A DNA stretch of 64,000 bases, from NCBI GenBank assembly GCA_016292785.1, contig JAEDFL010000005.1:1-64000 (forward strand), read 5' to 3'. Each line of letters starts with the position of its first letter. Position 1 is the first letter of the stretch. The stretch comes from Clostridiaceae bacterium. Its GTDB lineage: Bacteria; Bacillota; Clostridia; Oscillospirales; Acutalibacteraceae. The notes beneath the pieces were generated by a model, which made no database searches, was not told the origin of the DNA, and saw only the letters and a list, made by a program, of their open reading frames with translations. Positions 7,354 through 15,442 of the stretch are shown one piece after another. A program made the position numbers and the translations under genes.

Positions 7354-8784
7354 TTATCTCACCAGATCGTCAAGCTTTTCTTTCATAGCCTGCTCGGTGT
7401 CACGGTAATACTGAGTTTTGGGATTCGGGTGGTTGTTCTCCGCCCAGAGCTTGTCCGCCTGCTCTTTCCATGCGGCGGCGAACTTGTCGCACTTGGCACA
7501 GAGATGCTCAACGCCCTCCTGATTTTCAAGGTCCGTGGACTTTGCTCCCGTCTGCTTTATCATCTTTCTGAGATATTCGGGATTTTCAAGCATCGGACAC
7601 GGACGCAGGTGGTTGTCATTGAAAGGCTGATTGTGATAATAGCTCATAAACAGCGGATTTCTCAACGCCTCAAGAATGGTATGCGTCCTGATATTGGAAT
7701 CCGAAAAATGAATGAAAACGCAAGGCTCGATATCGCCTGCCGAGTTGATGTGGAAATAGTTCCTGCCGCCTGCGATACAGCCGCCGACATATTCGCCGTC
7801 GTCCTGGAAGTCCATAACAAACAACGGCTTGCCGGTCTTGCCGTTTCTCATCTTTTTGAGCCAGTAGTACATATGAGTTCTCTGCTCCGGAGTGGGAATA
7901 AGCTCCTCAACAGCGCCTGTACCAACAGGCATATAGTTGAAATAAAGTGCAAACTTCGCACCCTTTTCGACCATAAGGTCAATAAATTCGTCGCTCGTAA
8001 CCTTTTCAACATTCTGCGATGTGTAGCAGATCGAAAGGCCGTAAATGCACTTGTTCTTTTTGAGCAGGTCAAGGGCTTTCATCGTTCTTTGATATGCGCC
8101 CTCTCCCCTGCGTGAGTCGTTAGTCTCCTCCGAGCCCTCAATGCTGATGGCAAGCGTGAGGTTTCCGACCTCTTTCATATCCTCGCAGAATTTCTGATCC
8201 ACAAGAGTTGCGTTGGTGTATGCAAGGAAGGTGCAGTTCTTATGCTCACGGCAAAGACGGAGAATGTCGTCCTTTCGGATGAGCGGCTCGCCGCCCGTAA
8301 ACATATAAAGGTGTGTTCCCAGCTCAACGCCCTGATTGACAACGCTGTCAAGCTCATCATAGGTCAGATTGAGCTTGTGACCGTACTCTGCCGCCCAACA
8401 GCCCTTGCAGTTCATATTGCAGGCACTCGTCGGGTCAATGAGCATAAGCCACGGGATATTGCACTTGTACTTTTCACGGTTTGCCCTGACCGCCTTTGTT
8501 CCGTAAAGACCTGCGCCGAGGACAAAGGAAAGAAACATCTTCTTGAGATAATCCCTGTCAACATCGTTGAGCAAATTCATCGCATAGGTAAACCACACGT
8601 TGTCATCGTCATTGATCGCCTTGCGGAAATTTACAAATGTCTTTTTCGGGAAAGTGTTTCCTGCATACTTCTCTGCAAGATCAATCAGCTTGAGGATATT
8701 CTTTCTCGGGTTTTTGTCAACATACCGAAGAAGTCTGTCTAAGAGGAAGCCCACTCCGGCACGCTGAAGATTTTCTTTTATCAT
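7354..8784 (-). CDS. Radical SAM protein with SPASM-like C-terminus
   Basis: A 476-aa enzyme with the radical SAM cluster motif CNMNCKGC (Cys-x3-Cys-x2-Cys, near residue 115) that binds a 4Fe-4S cluster and S-adenosylmethionine, followed by the GGEP motif (MFTGGEPL). The C-terminal third holds further cysteines (CIAGG, EPCVF, RPCPM, CAKC), consistent with SPASM-type auxiliary clusters as in MoaA/PqqE-like enzymes that modify peptides or cofactors. About 100 N-terminal residues precede the radical SAM barrel. No precursor peptide gene is visible beside it, so the substrate is unknown. GAGG lies about ten bases before the start. A weak promoter with TTGACT at 8842-8847 may serve it. Confidence 0.88.
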   Translation of the reverse strand: MIKENLQRAGVGFLLDRLLRYVDKNPRKNILKLIDLAEKYAGNTFPKKTFVNFRKAINDDDNVWFTYAMNLLNDVDRDYLKKMFLSFVLGAGLYGTKAVRANREKYKCNIPWLMLIDPTSACNMNCKGCWAAEYGHKLNLTYDELDSVVNQGVELGTHLYMFTGGEPLIRKDDILRLCREHKNCTFLAYTNATLVDQKFCEDMKEVGNLTLAISIEGSEETNDSRRGEGAYQRTMKALDLLKKNKCIYGLSICYTSQNVEKVTSDEFIDLMVEKGAKFALYFNYMPVGTGAVEELIPTPEQRTHMYYWLKKMRNGKTGKPLFVMDFQDDGEYVGGCIAGGRNYFHINSAGDIEPCVFIHFSDSNIRTHTILEALRNPLFMSYYHNQPFNDNHLRPCPMLENPEYLRKMIKQTGAKSTDLENQEGVEHLCAKCDKFAAAWKEQADKLWAENNHPNPKTQYYRDTEQAMKEKLDDLVR

Positions 8785-9020
8785 AATACGTTTTACCTCA
8801 TAACCTAAACTGGTTTATATTTTCTCATATTTTCGACATAAAGTCAACAAATAAAATCAAATTAAAAGACAATAAATATACATTGTCTATTTTTTAACAA
8901 ATTCTGTTTTTTGTCTGAGTTTGCATTAAATTATTACATATTATTCCCAAAATTTTGTATATCAATGCAGATTTATTTGTTAATTAAACAAAATAATCGC
9001 TTTATATAACCACCTTTCTG
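8785..9020. other. AT-rich intergenic region with an orphan terminator-like hairpin
   Basis: No gene is seen. On the plus strand AGACAAT (8867-8873) and ATTGTCT (8882-8888) form a stem followed by ATTTTTT, which looks like an intrinsic terminator although no plus-strand gene precedes it. The rest is AT-rich DNA between two divergent genes. Confidence 0.4.
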
Positions 9021-9049
9021 TTGACTTTGCTTTTCACTTGGTGTATAAT
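9021..9049 (+). promoter_or_regulatory. Promoter of the secreted phosphoesterase gene
   Basis: TTGACT (9021-9026) and TATAAT (9044-9049), exactly 17 bases apart, 31 bases before the start codon. Confidence 0.88.
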
Positions 9050-9080
9050 TAATCCACAAATTATAATGGAGGTATATTCA

Positions 9081-10259
9081 ATGAAAAAGGTAATAAGCAT
9101 ACTTCTTTCGGTTGTTATGATCGCCCTTCTTGTTGTTCCGACCTTTGCGGTTGACACAAGCTCGGCTGTAAAATTTAACTCCGACGGAAAATTCAAGATC
9201 ATGATGATCAACGACACTCAGGACGTCATTCTCAAGGACGTTCTTCAGGCAAGCTACCTCAAGAAGATTGCCGAGCAGGAGAAGCCCGACCTCATCGTTA
9301 TGGCAGGCGACCTGTTGACCGACTTCTTCCCCGGTGCAACAAAGGCTCAGCTTGAGAAGTGTCTCAGACAGTCTCTCGACGTTATCAACTCTTTCGGTGT
9401 TCCGTTCGTTGCGACTTTCGGCAACCACGACCACGACTGGGAGGATATCTTCCCGCTTGAGGAGCAGATGGCTGTCTACAAGTCATACGAAAACTGCGCT
9501 ATTGTCAACAACGGCTGTGATGTAGGTACATATTATCTGCCCGTGAGATCTTCCGACGGAAGAAGCCTTCCCCTCAATATCTATGTTATGGACTCCAACA
9601 ACAAGGCTTCCGGCGAAGGACTTCTCACAGGCTATGAGGGACTCAAGCCCGAGCAGGTACAGTGGTACAAGGACACCCGTGACGCTCTCAAGGTTGCAAC
9701 GGGCGACTATGTTCCGTCACTTGTTTTCCAGCATGTTCCCGTTAAGGAGATCTATCAGTTTGTTGACAAGGTTCCGTTCAATGCGGATCACACGGACTGC
9801 ATCTTCGGTCTTGACGACGGTCAGTGGTACAAGCTCAACGACAAGGCTATAAGCGGCGTTCTCGGCGAGGTTCCCTGCTCAGAATCCGTAAACGGAAGCA
9901 CAGGCGAATATGAGGCTTGGCTTGAGCACGGCGAGATCATCGGCGCATTCTTCGCTCACGATCACGTCAACACCTTTGTCGGTGTTACCGACGAAGGCAT
10001 CAAGATGGGCTACAACGGCGGAACAGGCTTCAGCACTTACGGCAACGGCGGCGAGCGTTCGGCAAGAATTTTTGAGATCGACGAAAACGATGTTGAGAAT
10101 TACGACACACGTCTTGTAACCTACAACGATGTTTCCTCATTCAAGATCAATTATTATATTATGGATCTCTTCTCACCCGTTATCGCAACAGTCCTCGGAA
10201 GACTGATCGACCTTATCTGTCCTCAGTTCATCAAGGATATCGTTGTAAACAATCAGTAA
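9081..10259 (+). CDS. Secreted metallophosphoesterase
   Basis: A 392-aa exported calcineurin-like phosphoesterase. A signal peptide spans roughly residues 1-23 and ends in VPTFA. The dimetal motifs follow in order: NDTQD in place of the usual D-x-H, AGDLL (GDxx), FGNHDHD (GNHD), the His of FQHVPV, and AHDHVN (GHxH-type). The NDTQD form is known in Icc/PPP1-like secreted enzymes. It should hydrolyse phosphomonoesters or diesters outside the membrane; phosphate scavenging is an inference. The ATG at 9081 follows TGGAGG by eight bases and the promoter by 31, which rules out an upstream TTG that is itself the -35 box. It is monocistronic. Confidence 0.9.
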   Translation: MKKVISILLSVVMIALLVVPTFAVDTSSAVKFNSDGKFKIMMINDTQDVILKDVLQASYLKKIAEQEKPDLIVMAGDLLTDFFPGATKAQLEKCLRQSLDVINSFGVPFVATFGNHDHDWEDIFPLEEQMAVYKSYENCAIVNNGCDVGTYYLPVRSSDGRSLPLNIYVMDSNNKASGEGLLTGYEGLKPEQVQWYKDTRDALKVATGDYVPSLVFQHVPVKEIYQFVDKVPFNADHTDCIFGLDDGQWYKLNDKAISGVLGEVPCSESVNGSTGEYEAWLEHGEIIGAFFAHDHVNTFVGVTDEGIKMGYNGGTGFSTYGNGGERSARIFEIDENDVENYDTRLVTYNDVSSFKINYYIMDLFSPVIATVLGRLIDLICPQFIKDIVVNNQ

Positions 10260-10300
10260 TCAAATAATTCAAAGGTCGGAGACCTGATATTGAAATGCTA

Positions 10301-10335
10301 ACGGCTTGATATCAACAGATATCAAGCCGTTTTTC
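10301..10335 (+). terminator. Terminator of the phosphoesterase gene
   Basis: A 12-bp perfect stem ACGGCTTGATAT (10301-10312)/ATATCAAGCCGT (10319-10330) followed by TTTTT. Confidence 0.92.
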
Positions 10336-10356
10336 TGCGTATATATCAAATGCTTA

Positions 10357-11487
10357 TTACTTATTTTCAGGCAGACGCCACCTTGTATAAAGAACAGAAC
10401 ACTTTTCATCTCCCCTAAGCTTCTGATAGTAAACCGTCATAATACTTCCGTCAGCAAGCTCGACCGACGCAGGATAGCCAAGATCGTTATCGTCCGTATT
10501 GTCATCTATAACATAATCCGCCGTCCACGTTTTTCCATAGTCATAGCTTACCATTGCACGCTCTCCAAACGGCTTCTCACGCCGTCCGTATGAGCAGATC
10601 AGCGCACCGGACGAATGAAGCATCAGATGAGGAGGTGATCCGCTGACATTGGTGCAGTTCAGCTCACTCCAGCTTTTTCCGCCATCGGACGAAACCGAGG
10701 TAAATATCGTAAAGCCGTGCGGCACATTATCGCCCTGAGCCCTGATAGCTCCAAGCAAGCGTCCGTCAGGAAGCTCAATCGCATGCGGTTCATGGAAATT
10801 ATCTGCGTTAGTGCCCTCAGGCAGAGCCAATGTTGAAAGGTAATTCCATGTATAACCTCCGTCATGACTTGCATATGCGCTTATACTGTTCAACGGAGCA
10901 AGACCGTCGGAATACATTTCCTTGCCGAGATATATCAGCGAGCCGTCGCTGAGCAGAGCGGGTCCGTGCGGAGATGACACAGGCACCGTTATTGTATCGC
11001 TCCATGTAACTCCGTAATCCTCCGATATGCGTATAAACGAGCCGCCTTGTGCGTCCTCTGCGGAAAGATATTTCATACTGTCGAGCATACCGACTGCGGC
11101 ATTTTTATCTATCTCCCATGCATCATTTATTATCGCTTCATTCAGCCATCCGTCAAGATAGCCTTTTGCAGGATGAGCAAACCACGTTACAAGTATTCTG
11201 CCGTCTCCCATATAAACAATGCCGGCGTCACGGTCATCGAGATAGGAGTCGTTTATTACTATCGGCGGTGTCCATGTTTCTCCGTTGTTTTTGCTTATAT
11301 ACATGACCGTCTTACCGAAAGGACAGATGTGACGAAGTCTGAAGCCTGACGCAACGGCATAGAGCGTTCCGTTCTCGTCCCGGCATACGCTCGGCCAGCC
11401 CTGATAATCAAAAATACTGCCTGTCTTTTTGTTCACGATACCGTGTACGGCATCGGAAATTTTTTCCGTTTTCAGCAACATATTCAT
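10357..11487 (-). CDS. Sialidase-type BNR-repeat protein (exo-alpha-sialidase family)
   Basis: A 376-aa six-bladed beta-propeller protein. Five Asp-box (BNR) repeats are visible: SKNNGETW, SEDYGVTW, SHDGGYTW, SSDGGKSW and SYDYGKTW. The Arg triad of sialidases cannot be fixed by eye, but candidate Arg residues occur (RLRH near the N-terminus, RREK late). No signal peptide is present, so it would act inside the cell. The adjoining N-acetylneuraminate lyase gene on the same strand, 62 bases upstream, supports a role in releasing sialic acid from imported glycans. No transporter lies beside them. AAAGG precedes the start. Confidence 0.82.
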   Translation of the reverse strand: MNMLLKTEKISDAVHGIVNKKTGSIFDYQGWPSVCRDENGTLYAVASGFRLRHICPFGKTVMYISKNNGETWTPPIVINDSYLDDRDAGIVYMGDGRILVTWFAHPAKGYLDGWLNEAIINDAWEIDKNAAVGMLDSMKYLSAEDAQGGSFIRISEDYGVTWSDTITVPVSSPHGPALLSDGSLIYLGKEMYSDGLAPLNSISAYASHDGGYTWNYLSTLALPEGTNADNFHEPHAIELPDGRLLGAIRAQGDNVPHGFTIFTSVSSDGGKSWSELNCTNVSGSPPHLMLHSSGALICSYGRREKPFGERAMVSYDYGKTWTADYVIDDNTDDNDLGYPASVELADGSIMTVYYQKLRGDEKCSVLYTRWRLPENK

Positions 11488-11549
11488 TCATACCTTTCTT
11501 AAATTCAGATTTAAACAAAACGCTTGAAAACAGTCAAGCCGTGTGCGTT

Positions 11550-12449
11550 TTACATAATATTATTCCTGTAATTTTCAACAGGCTTCCATGCTTTTTCGTA
11601 CAATTCATTTTTCGCCGTCTCGTCCAGCGGAAGAAGCGGTTCACGGCATACTCCGTAATCAAGTCCTGAGAAATTTATCATTTGCTTGGATGCGGAAAGC
11701 GTACCTTTTGACACAACCTCGGCAATAATCTTATTTGCCAGGGACTGAACGGCATTAGCTTCTTTCATACGTCCGTTATTAAACAGCTCGAAGATCGAAA
11801 GGAACATCTCCGGCATAAAATTATATGTCGTACCGATACCGCCGTCCGCTCCTGCGGATAGACCTGACAAAAGCATCTCGTCACAGCCGTTGTAGAATAC
11901 CTTATCGGGAAACTCCTGCTTCAAACGGTTGAGCAGAAAGAAATCCGACGATGTGAACTTCATACCGCCTACCCCGTCGATAGAAAGAAGCTCGGACAAC
12001 TGTCCGAAATCGAGAGCCGTTCCCGTCAGGGCGGGAATGTTATAAATGATAACAGGAATGTTGACAGCTTCGCAAAGACGGGAGTAATAATGCTTTATCT
12101 CCCTGAAGCTGTATTTATAGTAAAGAGGCGTCACAGATGATATCGCATCGGCTCCTGCGCTTTCCGCATGGCGTGAAAGAAGAATTGCATCCGCCGTTGA
12201 CATTGCGCCCGTGTGAGCAATAACCGTCAGATCGCCGCTTGCTTCCATAACAGTTTCAAGCAGTTCCATTCTCTCTTTGACCGAGCAAAGCACCATTTCT
12301 CCGCTGGATCCGCCGACATAAAAGCCGTGTACTCCGGCCAACTTCAGTTTTTTAACAAGAGCCGCCGTATTTTCTTTGCTGATACTTTCTGTTGCGGTGT
12401 CGAACGCGGTCATAAGCGCCGGCATTATACCTTTAAGTTTCTTATCCAT
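11550..12449 (-). CDS. nanA: N-acetylneuraminate lyase / dihydrodipicolinate synthase family aldolase
   Basis: A 299-aa class I aldolase of the DapA/NanA superfamily. As NanA it would split N-acetylneuraminate into N-acetylmannosamine and pyruvate. Evidence: the GGSSGE loop (in place of the DapA GTTGE), the IYNIPALTG segment with the catalytic Tyr, and Schiff-base Lys in GMKFTSSD near residue 165. The neighbouring sialidase-type gene, probably in the same operon, favours sialic-acid cleavage over lysine synthesis. A perfect AGGAGGAG sits five bases before the ATG. Confidence 0.88.
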   Translation of the reverse strand: MDKKLKGIMPALMTAFDTATESISKENTAALVKKLKLAGVHGFYVGGSSGEMVLCSVKERMELLETVMEASGDLTVIAHTGAMSTADAILLSRHAESAGADAISSVTPLYYKYSFREIKHYYSRLCEAVNIPVIIYNIPALTGTALDFGQLSELLSIDGVGGMKFTSSDFFLLNRLKQEFPDKVFYNGCDEMLLSGLSAGADGGIGTTYNFMPEMFLSIFELFNNGRMKEANAVQSLANKIIAEVVSKGTLSASKQMINFSGLDYGVCREPLLPLDETAKNELYEKAWKPVENYRNNIM

Positions 12450-12476
12450 AGTAACTCCTCCTGTGCTGTTATGTGG

Positions 12477-12505
12477 ATTATATCATCATATAGCAAAAAA
12501 GTAAA
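12477..12505 (-). promoter_or_regulatory. Promoter of the nanA-sialidase operon
   Basis: Minus-strand TTTACT (12500-12505) and TATAAT (12477-12482), spacer 17, 28 bases before the nanA start. It faces away from the alpha-galactosidase promoter, leaving room for a shared operator between 12506 and 12534. Confidence 0.7.
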
Positions 12506-12534
12506 TGTTTATCTGTCCATCATATCGCTTTTTG

Positions 12535-12563
12535 TTGACATACTTATTTTTAGTTGATATACT
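12535..12563 (+). promoter_or_regulatory. Promoter of the GH27 alpha-galactosidase gene
   Basis: TTGACA (12535-12540) and TATACT (12558-12563) with a 17-base spacer. Confidence 0.85.
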
Positions 12564-12617
12564 TTAAATCAAGAGAGGCAACTCCGCCTCCAAAAAATAT
12601 AAAGGAGCTTAAAAATT

Positions 12618-13796
12618 ATGGTAATCAACAAACCCACAATGGGCTGGAATTCATGGAACACATTCGGCGAGGACATCAACGAAAAGGTCGTTATGGAGAC
12701 CGCCGATTTTATCGTCGAAAGCGGACTCAAGGACTGCGGCTACGAGTATGTCATCATTGACGACTGCTGGAGCCTTCGTGAGAGAAACGAGAAAGAGGAG
12801 ATCGTTCCCGATCCCGAAAAATTCCCTCACGGTATGAAGTATGTTGCCGACTACGTTCACTCAAAGGGGCTTAAATTCGGTATGTATTCCTGCGCCGGAA
12901 CAATGACCTGCGCCGGATATCCCGGAAGCCTTGACCACGAATTTATCGACGCAAAATGCTTCGCTGATTGGGGTGTTGACTACCTCAAATACGATTTCTG
13001 CTTCCACCCGTTCACAACTCCCGGTCATGTCCTCTACAAGAGAATGGGACTTGCCCTTGCAAACTGCGGCAGGGATATCGTTTTTGCCGCCTGCTCATGG
13101 GGAAGCGAGAACACAAAGACATGGATCAAGGAAACGGGCGCTCACACATGGCGTTCAACGGGCGACATAAACGACACATGGGAGTCCATAAAGGAGCTTG
13201 CGCTCTCCCAGTATAAGGTTGCCGAATACAACGGCTGCGGATGTTTCAACGATATGGATATGCTCGTTGTCGGAATGAAAGGCAAAGGCAACGTCGGATT
13301 CAAAGGCTGTACGGTTGAGGAATATAAAACTCACTTTGCATTCTGGGCAATGATGGGTTCTCCGCTCATTATCGGCTGTGACCTCAGAGAAGCCGACGAG
13401 GACGCAATGGCTATCCTCAAAAACGAGGAGCTTATCAGAATAAATCAGGACGCCGCATACAGACAGCCTTATTTTGTAAACGGAAACCGAATCGAAAACC
13501 CCGAAAGAAAAGGCGACGAGCCTCTCTTTGAGTATTATCCCGACCATTTTCCTATTCTTGTCAGACATCTTGAGGACGGCGATATTGCAATCGGATTTTT
13601 CAACTTCACCGACAGCGACCGCAGAGATAGCTTTACTCTTGATGCGATCGGTCTCGGCTTCCACACAGGTAAAACGATCGAAATGAAAGACGTATGGACA
13701 GGTGAAATCAGACGTCCGGTAAACGATACGGTAGAAAACTCGCTCAAGGCTCATTCCTGCGTTGTTTACCGTGCGAAGGTCGTTGATATCAAATGA
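12618..13796 (+). CDS. Alpha-galactosidase, glycoside hydrolase family 27
   Basis: A 392-aa retaining glycosidase releasing terminal alpha-linked galactose. GH27 marks: the N-terminal PTMGWNSWNTFG signature, the IIDDCW motif, the nucleophile Asp in DYLKYDFC (near residue 130) and the acid/base Asp in WRSTGDIND (near residue 185). A short beta-sandwich C-terminal domain follows. There is no signal peptide, so it is cytoplasmic and works on imported oligosaccharides. AAAGGAG lies ten bases before the ATG. The gene overlaps the next small gene by four bases. Alpha-N-acetylgalactosaminidase activity is a possible alternative within the family. Confidence 0.93.
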   Translation: MVINKPTMGWNSWNTFGEDINEKVVMETADFIVESGLKDCGYEYVIIDDCWSLRERNEKEEIVPDPEKFPHGMKYVADYVHSKGLKFGMYSCAGTMTCAGYPGSLDHEFIDAKCFADWGVDYLKYDFCFHPFTTPGHVLYKRMGLALANCGRDIVFAACSWGSENTKTWIKETGAHTWRSTGDINDTWESIKELALSQYKVAEYNGCGCFNDMDMLVVGMKGKGNVGFKGCTVEEYKTHFAFWAMMGSPLIIGCDLREADEDAMAILKNEELIRINQDAAYRQPYFVNGNRIENPERKGDEPLFEYYPDHFPILVRHLEDGDIAIGFFNFTDSDRRDSFTLDAIGLGFHTGKTIEMKDVWTGEIRRPVNDTVENSLKAHSCVVYRAKVVDIK

Positions 13797-13984
13797 CCGT
13801 CTGCAAAAAATGCGGCAGAGAGCTTGACGGCAACGACATCGGACTGACGAAGAAGCTTATCAACCGCGGTGCTGTGGAGTATTTCTGCATCGACTGCCTT
13901 GCAGATAGATTCAACTGCTCCCGTGAACTGCTCGAAAAAAAGATTGAACAGTTCAGGGCAAGCGGCTGTGCTCTTTTCCCATAA
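13793..13984 (+). CDS. Small zinc-ribbon-like protein of unknown function
   Basis: A 63-aa protein with two Cys pairs, CKKCG near the N-terminus and CIDC near residue 32, arranged as a four-Cys zinc site, followed by a charged helix. Its ATG overlaps the alpha-galactosidase stop (ATGA), implying translational coupling. Proteins of this form are common in Clostridia but I know no assigned function. The link to galactoside metabolism is by position only. Confidence 0.78.
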   Translation: MTVCKKCGRELDGNDIGLTKKLINRGAVEYFCIDCLADRFNCSRELLEKKIEQFRASGCALFP

Positions 13985-13985
13985 A

Positions 13986-14039
13986 AAACAGGGTTGTCAC
14001 ATTCGGCAAATGCTTTATGTGACAACCCTTGATTTTTTA
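13986..14039. terminator. Bidirectional terminator
   Basis: AGGGTTGTCACAT (13990-14002) pairs perfectly with ATGTGACAACCCT (14017-14029). A-rich bases precede it and a T-run (TTGATTTTTT) follows, so it can end both the plus-strand GH27 unit and the convergent minus-strand Mrp gene. Confidence 0.9.
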
Positions 14040-14040
14040 A

Positions 14041-14856
14041 TTATTTCAGCGTTTCCTTAATCTTATCCGCCGCATCGTAAAGCTCCTTGATCTCGGCAAG
14101 CTCAACGGCACCCTTATCGACAAGCGAGGCAATCTCGCTTCTGATCGGAAGCTTCGCAAGCACGGGAATGTCAAGCTCCTTGGCAACCTCATCAAGCTTA
14201 CTTTCGCCGAAAACGGAAATCTTCTTTCCGCAGTCGGGGCACTCAAGATAGCTCATATTCTCAACGATACCGAGTATCGGAACATTCATCATATTAGCCA
14301 TATTGACCGCTTTCTTTACGATCATAGTTACAAGATCCTGCGGAGTCGTAACGATGACAATACCGTCAACGGGAAGCGACTGGAAAACAGTCAGCGCAAC
14401 ATCACCCGTTCCGGGAGGCATATCGACAAACATATAATCAACGTCGCCCCAGAAAACCTCGCTCCAGAACTGTTGAATAACTCCCGAAATAACAGGGCCT
14501 CTCCAAACGACAGGCTGATCCTCCTTCTCAAGCAGGAGATTGATTGACATAACCTTAATGCCCGTCTTTGTCTCGGCAGGCAGAAGTCCCATTTCATTCT
14601 GCATTGCAGGACCTTTGAGACCGAAAGCCTTGGGAATTGACGGACCTGTTACGTCTGCGTCCAGTATTCCGCAGGCATTTCCCTTGACCTGCATTGCCGT
14701 AGTCAGCATTGAGGTTACAAGCGACTTTCCTACTCCGCCCTTTCCGCTGACAACTCCTATAACCTTTTTAACATTGCTGTACTCATTGCACGGAACGTGC
14801 AGATCCTTTTTCTCACAGCTTGAAGAACAGCTTGAACAATCTCCGCTGCATCCCAT
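14041..14856 (-). CDS. Mrp/NBP35-family iron-sulfur cluster carrier ATPase
   Basis: A 271-aa cytoplasmic P-loop NTPase of the Mrp/ApbC/NBP35 family, which holds and transfers Fe-S clusters. The N-terminus has a Cys-rich stretch (CSGDCSSCSSSC) like the NBP35 N-terminal cluster site. The deviant Walker A motif is SGKGGVGKS near residue 40, with the Walker A-linked DADVTGPS and Walker B VDMPPGTGD following. A CPDCG pair near residue 210 is the usual bridging cluster site between subunits. The ATG at 14856 was taken because AGGAG lies nine bases upstream; the earlier ATG at 14865 touches that site. Confidence 0.92.
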   Translation of the reverse strand: MGCSGDCSSCSSSCEKKDLHVPCNEYSNVKKVIGVVSGKGGVGKSLVTSMLTTAMQVKGNACGILDADVTGPSIPKAFGLKGPAMQNEMGLLPAETKTGIKVMSINLLLEKEDQPVVWRGPVISGVIQQFWSEVFWGDVDYMFVDMPPGTGDVALTVFQSLPVDGIVIVTTPQDLVTMIVKKAVNMANMMNVPILGIVENMSYLECPDCGKKISVFGESKLDEVAKELDIPVLAKLPIRSEIASLVDKGAVELAEIKELYDAADKIKETLK

Positions 14857-14868
14857 TTGAAACATCTC

Positions 14869-15315
14869 CTAAAATAAAATTTTTTCCAAAGCCAATGCGC
14901 TGTCCTCAACGAGCTGAACGCAGGGGCGTTTTTTGTAATACTGATCGTTTCTGTCGTCAGGCTTCGGGTGGGAGTTTTCTCCCTTGGAAAGTCCCAGCAG
15001 CTCACGGCAGACTATTGACGGATTTACCTTTTTGAACTCGGCAATATATTCCTGAACCTTGTAATAACAGAGCTTTTTGCCCTCTGAATCATCGCTGTCG
15101 GTCGCTCCGTACTTCATACCGATAAGCATAGCCGCCGCAGAAACCGTTCCGCAGACCTCACGGGAACGACCTACTCCTCCTCCGAGACCTGCCGAAACCT
15201 TCAATGCCGTTTCCGTGTCAAAGCCGAACAGATCGGCATAAGCCGCAAAAACAGCCTGAGAGCAGTTGTATCCGCTTTTGAAAAGCTCAACCGCCTTTTC
15301 ACTTCTTTCAGACAT
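14869..15315 (-). CDS. C-GCAxxG-C-C family (putative redox-active) protein
   Basis: A 148-aa protein with the hallmark order of this family: SGYNCSQAVFAAY near the N-terminus, the glycine-rich SAGLGGGVGRSREVCGTVSAA segment around residues 42-62, and further Cys residues in KLCYYK, SIVCREL and RPCVQLV. The family is thought to be redox-active or metal-binding; no substrate is known. It ends 12 bases before the Mrp start and very likely forms an operon with it, which fits a role around Fe-S or redox chemistry (inference). AAAGGAAG precedes the start by seven bases. Confidence 0.85.
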   Translation of the reverse strand: MSERSEKAVELFKSGYNCSQAVFAAYADLFGFDTETALKVSAGLGGGVGRSREVCGTVSAAAMLIGMKYGATDSDDSEGKKLCYYKVQEYIAEFKKVNPSIVCRELLGLSKGENSHPKPDDRNDQYYKKRPCVQLVEDSALALEKILF

Positions 15316-15381
15316 AACAACACTTCCTTTCGCACATTATAGTCCTATTCGGCAAGTTATGTCAAGAGTCTTTTGCTCCGC

Positions 15382-15410
15382 TTGACACTTTGCCCTAAAG
15401 GTATTATAAT
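15382..15410 (+). promoter_or_regulatory. Promoter of the purB operon
   Basis: TTGACA (15382-15387) and TATAAT (15405-15410), both consensus, spaced by 17 bases, 32 bases before purB. Confidence 0.92.
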
Positions 15411-15442
15411 CATTCTATACTTTAAAATAGAGGATTTTGATT

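Noticed and set aside
7336..8115. A 259-codon plus-strand frame opposite the radical SAM gene
   Set aside because: The minus strand carries the clear radical SAM motifs; the plus frame shows composition typical of an antisense shadow.
9021..9080. A 20-residue N-terminal extension of the phosphoesterase from a TTG
   Set aside because: The TTG is the -35 box of the promoter; the ATG at 9081 has a perfect ribosome site and signal peptide.
12213..12557. A 114-codon plus-strand frame across the nanA start
   Set aside because: It crosses the nanA ribosome site and both promoters and has no ribosome site of its own.
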